A stretch of DNA of 33,846 bases from Candidatus Harrysmithiimonas galli (lineage in GTDB: Bacteria > Bacillota > Bacilli > CAJFEE01). The notes beneath the pieces are model-generated. The model had not been told where the DNA came from, did not search any database, and was given only the letters and a program-made list of their open reading frames with translations. The position numbers and the translations under genes are program-made. Below are positions 32,365-33,846 of this stretch, piece after piece. Every line of letters starts with the position of its first letter. The first letter of the stretch is position 1. Location: the NCBI GenBank assembly GCA_904373265.1, contig CAJFEE010000026.1:1-33846 (forward strand), given 5' to 3'.

Positions 32365-33795
32365 GTGGACACGATAAAACAAAGAAAAAACAATGATAGA
32401 AAAGACGAGATTGTGGTTCACATCGGGCAGCAGTTTCCGCTTACGATAAAGAAAATCGGTATTAACGGTGAGGGAATCGGTTATTTCAAAAGAAAAATTG
32501 TATTTGTCGAGGGTGCATTACCAGGAGAAGTTGTTACAGTTGAAGCGACTGAGGTTCAAGAAAAGATCATTATTGGTCGTATATGTAAAATTCGTAAGCG
32601 TTCTGTAATCCGGCAAAAACCATTGTGTACACATTACAAAAAATGTGGTGGTTGTCAATTGCAGCATGCCAAATATGGAGCGCAGCAAGCGTTCAAGCAT
32701 CAAATCGTATTGGATGCATTAAAGAAATATGCCCATTTATCTGAAGATGATGTTTGTGTTTTTTTGCCGCTCATGATGAAGCATCCGTTTCAATACCGCA
32801 ACAAAAGTCAGTTGAAATTTGGTGAAAAGGATGGACAAGCGGTTTTAGGATTGTATGAAAAAGATTCTCATCAGTTGGTCGAACTTTCTGATTGTCCGAT
32901 TCATATGGATCGCATAAATAAAATAAATCGAACTGTGATTAAAATCATCCGAAAATACCAAATCCCAGTCTATAAGGAAAGAACAAAAAAAGGGATTTTG
33001 AAAAATCTAGTTGTACGTGTCAGTACCACACATCCTGAGGTACAGGTTACTTTTGTTGCGACAACTAAAGAAATTCCCAATATACAAAAGATGGCCTATG
33101 AACTCATGAGCCAGCATCCTCAAGTAAAGGGAGTTTTTGTTAATGTAAATGTGCAAAACACGCCGCTTGTTTTTGGCACACAAACAATCAAAATTGCCGG
33201 AAGGGACACCATTACACAGAAGCTAGGTGATTTGGTATTTGATTTGTCCCCACGATCATTTTTTCAGCTTAATCCAATACAAACGGAAGTACTGTATGAT
33301 GTAGTCAGAGATTTTGCTGGGTTGACTGGGAAGGAAAATGTAGTAGATGCTTATTGTGGTGTTGGAACCATTGGATTGTACCTCAGTGCAGCAGCAAAAG
33401 AAGTACGCGGTATGGATACTGTTGAAGAAGCAATTGTTGATGCGAAGAAAAATGCAAAGAAAAACGGTTGCAGACGTGTTTCATATTTTCATGGAACTGC
33501 CAAAAAATGGGTTAGTCAATGGAAACGAGAAGGTTGGACAATGGATGTGTTTGTTGTCGACCCACCGCGTATTGGCTGTGACCGTGAGCTGTTAGATACG
33601 ATTTTATCTTCGGGTGCTAAACGGGTGGTGTATGTCAGTTGCAATCCGTCAACGATGGCACGTGATATCCAAACCTTACGTGAAAAATATATCGTTCAAA
33701 AAATTCAGCCAGTCGATCTTTTTCCAATGAGTGGACATGTGGAGACAGTTGTATTGATGTCAAAAGTCAAAGAAAAAAATAGCGAAAAAGTGTAG
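32365..33795 (+). CDS. rlmCD: RlmCD-type 23S rRNA (uracil-5-)-methyltransferase
   Basis: The product is 476 aa and belongs to the TrmA/RlmD family, which methylates uracil C5 in 23S rRNA (the Gram-positive RlmCD modifies U747 and U1939, E. coli numbering). An N-terminal TRAM domain covers about 15-75. The Fe-S cluster cysteines are Cys88, Cys94, Cys97 and Cys177 (CTHYKKCGGCQ and LSDCPIH). The SAM site is VVDAYCGVGTIGLYL near 326-340. DPPRIGCD at 399-406 and the catalytic SCNPST (Cys426) follow, with Glu460 in HVETVVL as general base. The GTG at 32365 follows GGAGGAAG by 5 nt. Whether it makes both modifications is not shown by sequence. Confidence 0.92.
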   Translation: MDTIKQRKNNDRKDEIVVHIGQQFPLTIKKIGINGEGIGYFKRKIVFVEGALPGEVVTVEATEVQEKIIIGRICKIRKRSVIRQKPLCTHYKKCGGCQLQHAKYGAQQAFKHQIVLDALKKYAHLSEDDVCVFLPLMMKHPFQYRNKSQLKFGEKDGQAVLGLYEKDSHQLVELSDCPIHMDRINKINRTVIKIIRKYQIPVYKERTKKGILKNLVVRVSTTHPEVQVTFVATTKEIPNIQKMAYELMSQHPQVKGVFVNVNVQNTPLVFGTQTIKIAGRDTITQKLGDLVFDLSPRSFFQLNPIQTEVLYDVVRDFAGLTGKENVVDAYCGVGTIGLYLSAAAKEVRGMDTVEEAIVDAKKNAKKNGCRRVSYFHGTAKKWVSQWKREGWTMDVFVVDPPRIGCDRELLDTILSSGAKRVVYVSCNPSTMARDIQTLREKYIVQKIQPVDLFPMSGHVETVVLMSKVKEKNSEKV

Positions 33796-33846
33796 AAAAC
33801 AAGGGATTTCCGGGAGTCGGGGCTTGTCAGAGGACAGGTTTTGGCT
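33796..33846 (+). other. Window end downstream of rlmCD
   Basis: The last 51 nt are more GC-rich than the surrounding DNA (GGGAGTCGGGGCTTGTCAGA). They contain a short TGTC/GACA stem. They could be the start of a terminator or of a repeat cut by the window edge; nothing firmer can be said. Confidence 0.2.

Overview
The window comes from a low-GC, endospore-forming Firmicute of the Bacillaceae type. Evidence is AT-rich intergenic DNA, strong GGAGG ribosome binding sites, spore-associated genes (yheC, yheD, yhaL, two YjcZ-type microproteins) and a gene order close to the Bacillus subtilis yhe-yha-ecs-hem region (yheD-yheC, yheB, yhaX, hemZ, yhaM, yhaL, prsA, scoC, yhaH, hit, ecsAB, hemEHY, yhgD, yhgE). 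Species cannot be named from sequence alone.

Region 1 (1-900) is a tRNA cluster, Asp-Phe-Thr-Tyr-Trp-Gln-Gly-Cys-Leu, in the order of the B. subtilis trnD cluster but without tRNA-His. Region 2 (about 878-2490) looks like a decayed integrative element in the 3' end of tRNA-Leu. It holds a 16-bp att-like duplication, the C-terminal remnant of a tyrosine recombinase, a SAP-like phage fragment and an intact VOC-family gene. Region 3 (3676-8997) holds yheD-yheC (leftward, spore coat-associated ATP-grasp proteins), the divergent membrane gene yheB, the HAD-like yhaX with an altered catalytic motif, and a GNAT acetyltransferase. Region 4 (10203-14591) holds hemZ, an MFS exporter, the exoribonuclease gene yhaM and yhaL.

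Region 5 (14592-17855) separates yhaL from prsA. It contains gene-decay debris, then an Lsa-type antibiotic-resistance ABC-F gene. A promoter, a 7-codon leader ORF, mutually exclusive RNA stems, a strong intrinsic terminator and a second 19-codon ORF precede that gene. This looks like ribosome-mediated transcription attenuation and is the most interesting system in the window.

Region 6 (18525-24120) is a secretion and regulation block: prsA (lipoprotein foldase), two tandem YjcZ-type genes, scoC (MarR regulator), yhaH, hit, and the ABC transporter ecsAB on the opposite strand. Region 7 (24279-27899) is hemE-hemH-hemY, the late steps of the coproporphyrin-dependent heme pathway. Region 8 (28866-31939) is the TetR regulator yhgD and the large YhgE/Pip membrane protein; both genes are preceded by the same inverted repeat (TGACY-N13-GGTCA), a likely YhgD operator. 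The window ends with an RlmCD-type 23S rRNA methyltransferase. Several long gaps (2.56-3.67, 9.0-10.2, 11.66-12.18, 14.6-15.8, 17.9-18.5 and 27.9-28.9 kb) carry no intact gene, and some hold coding-like scraps that suggest gene loss.
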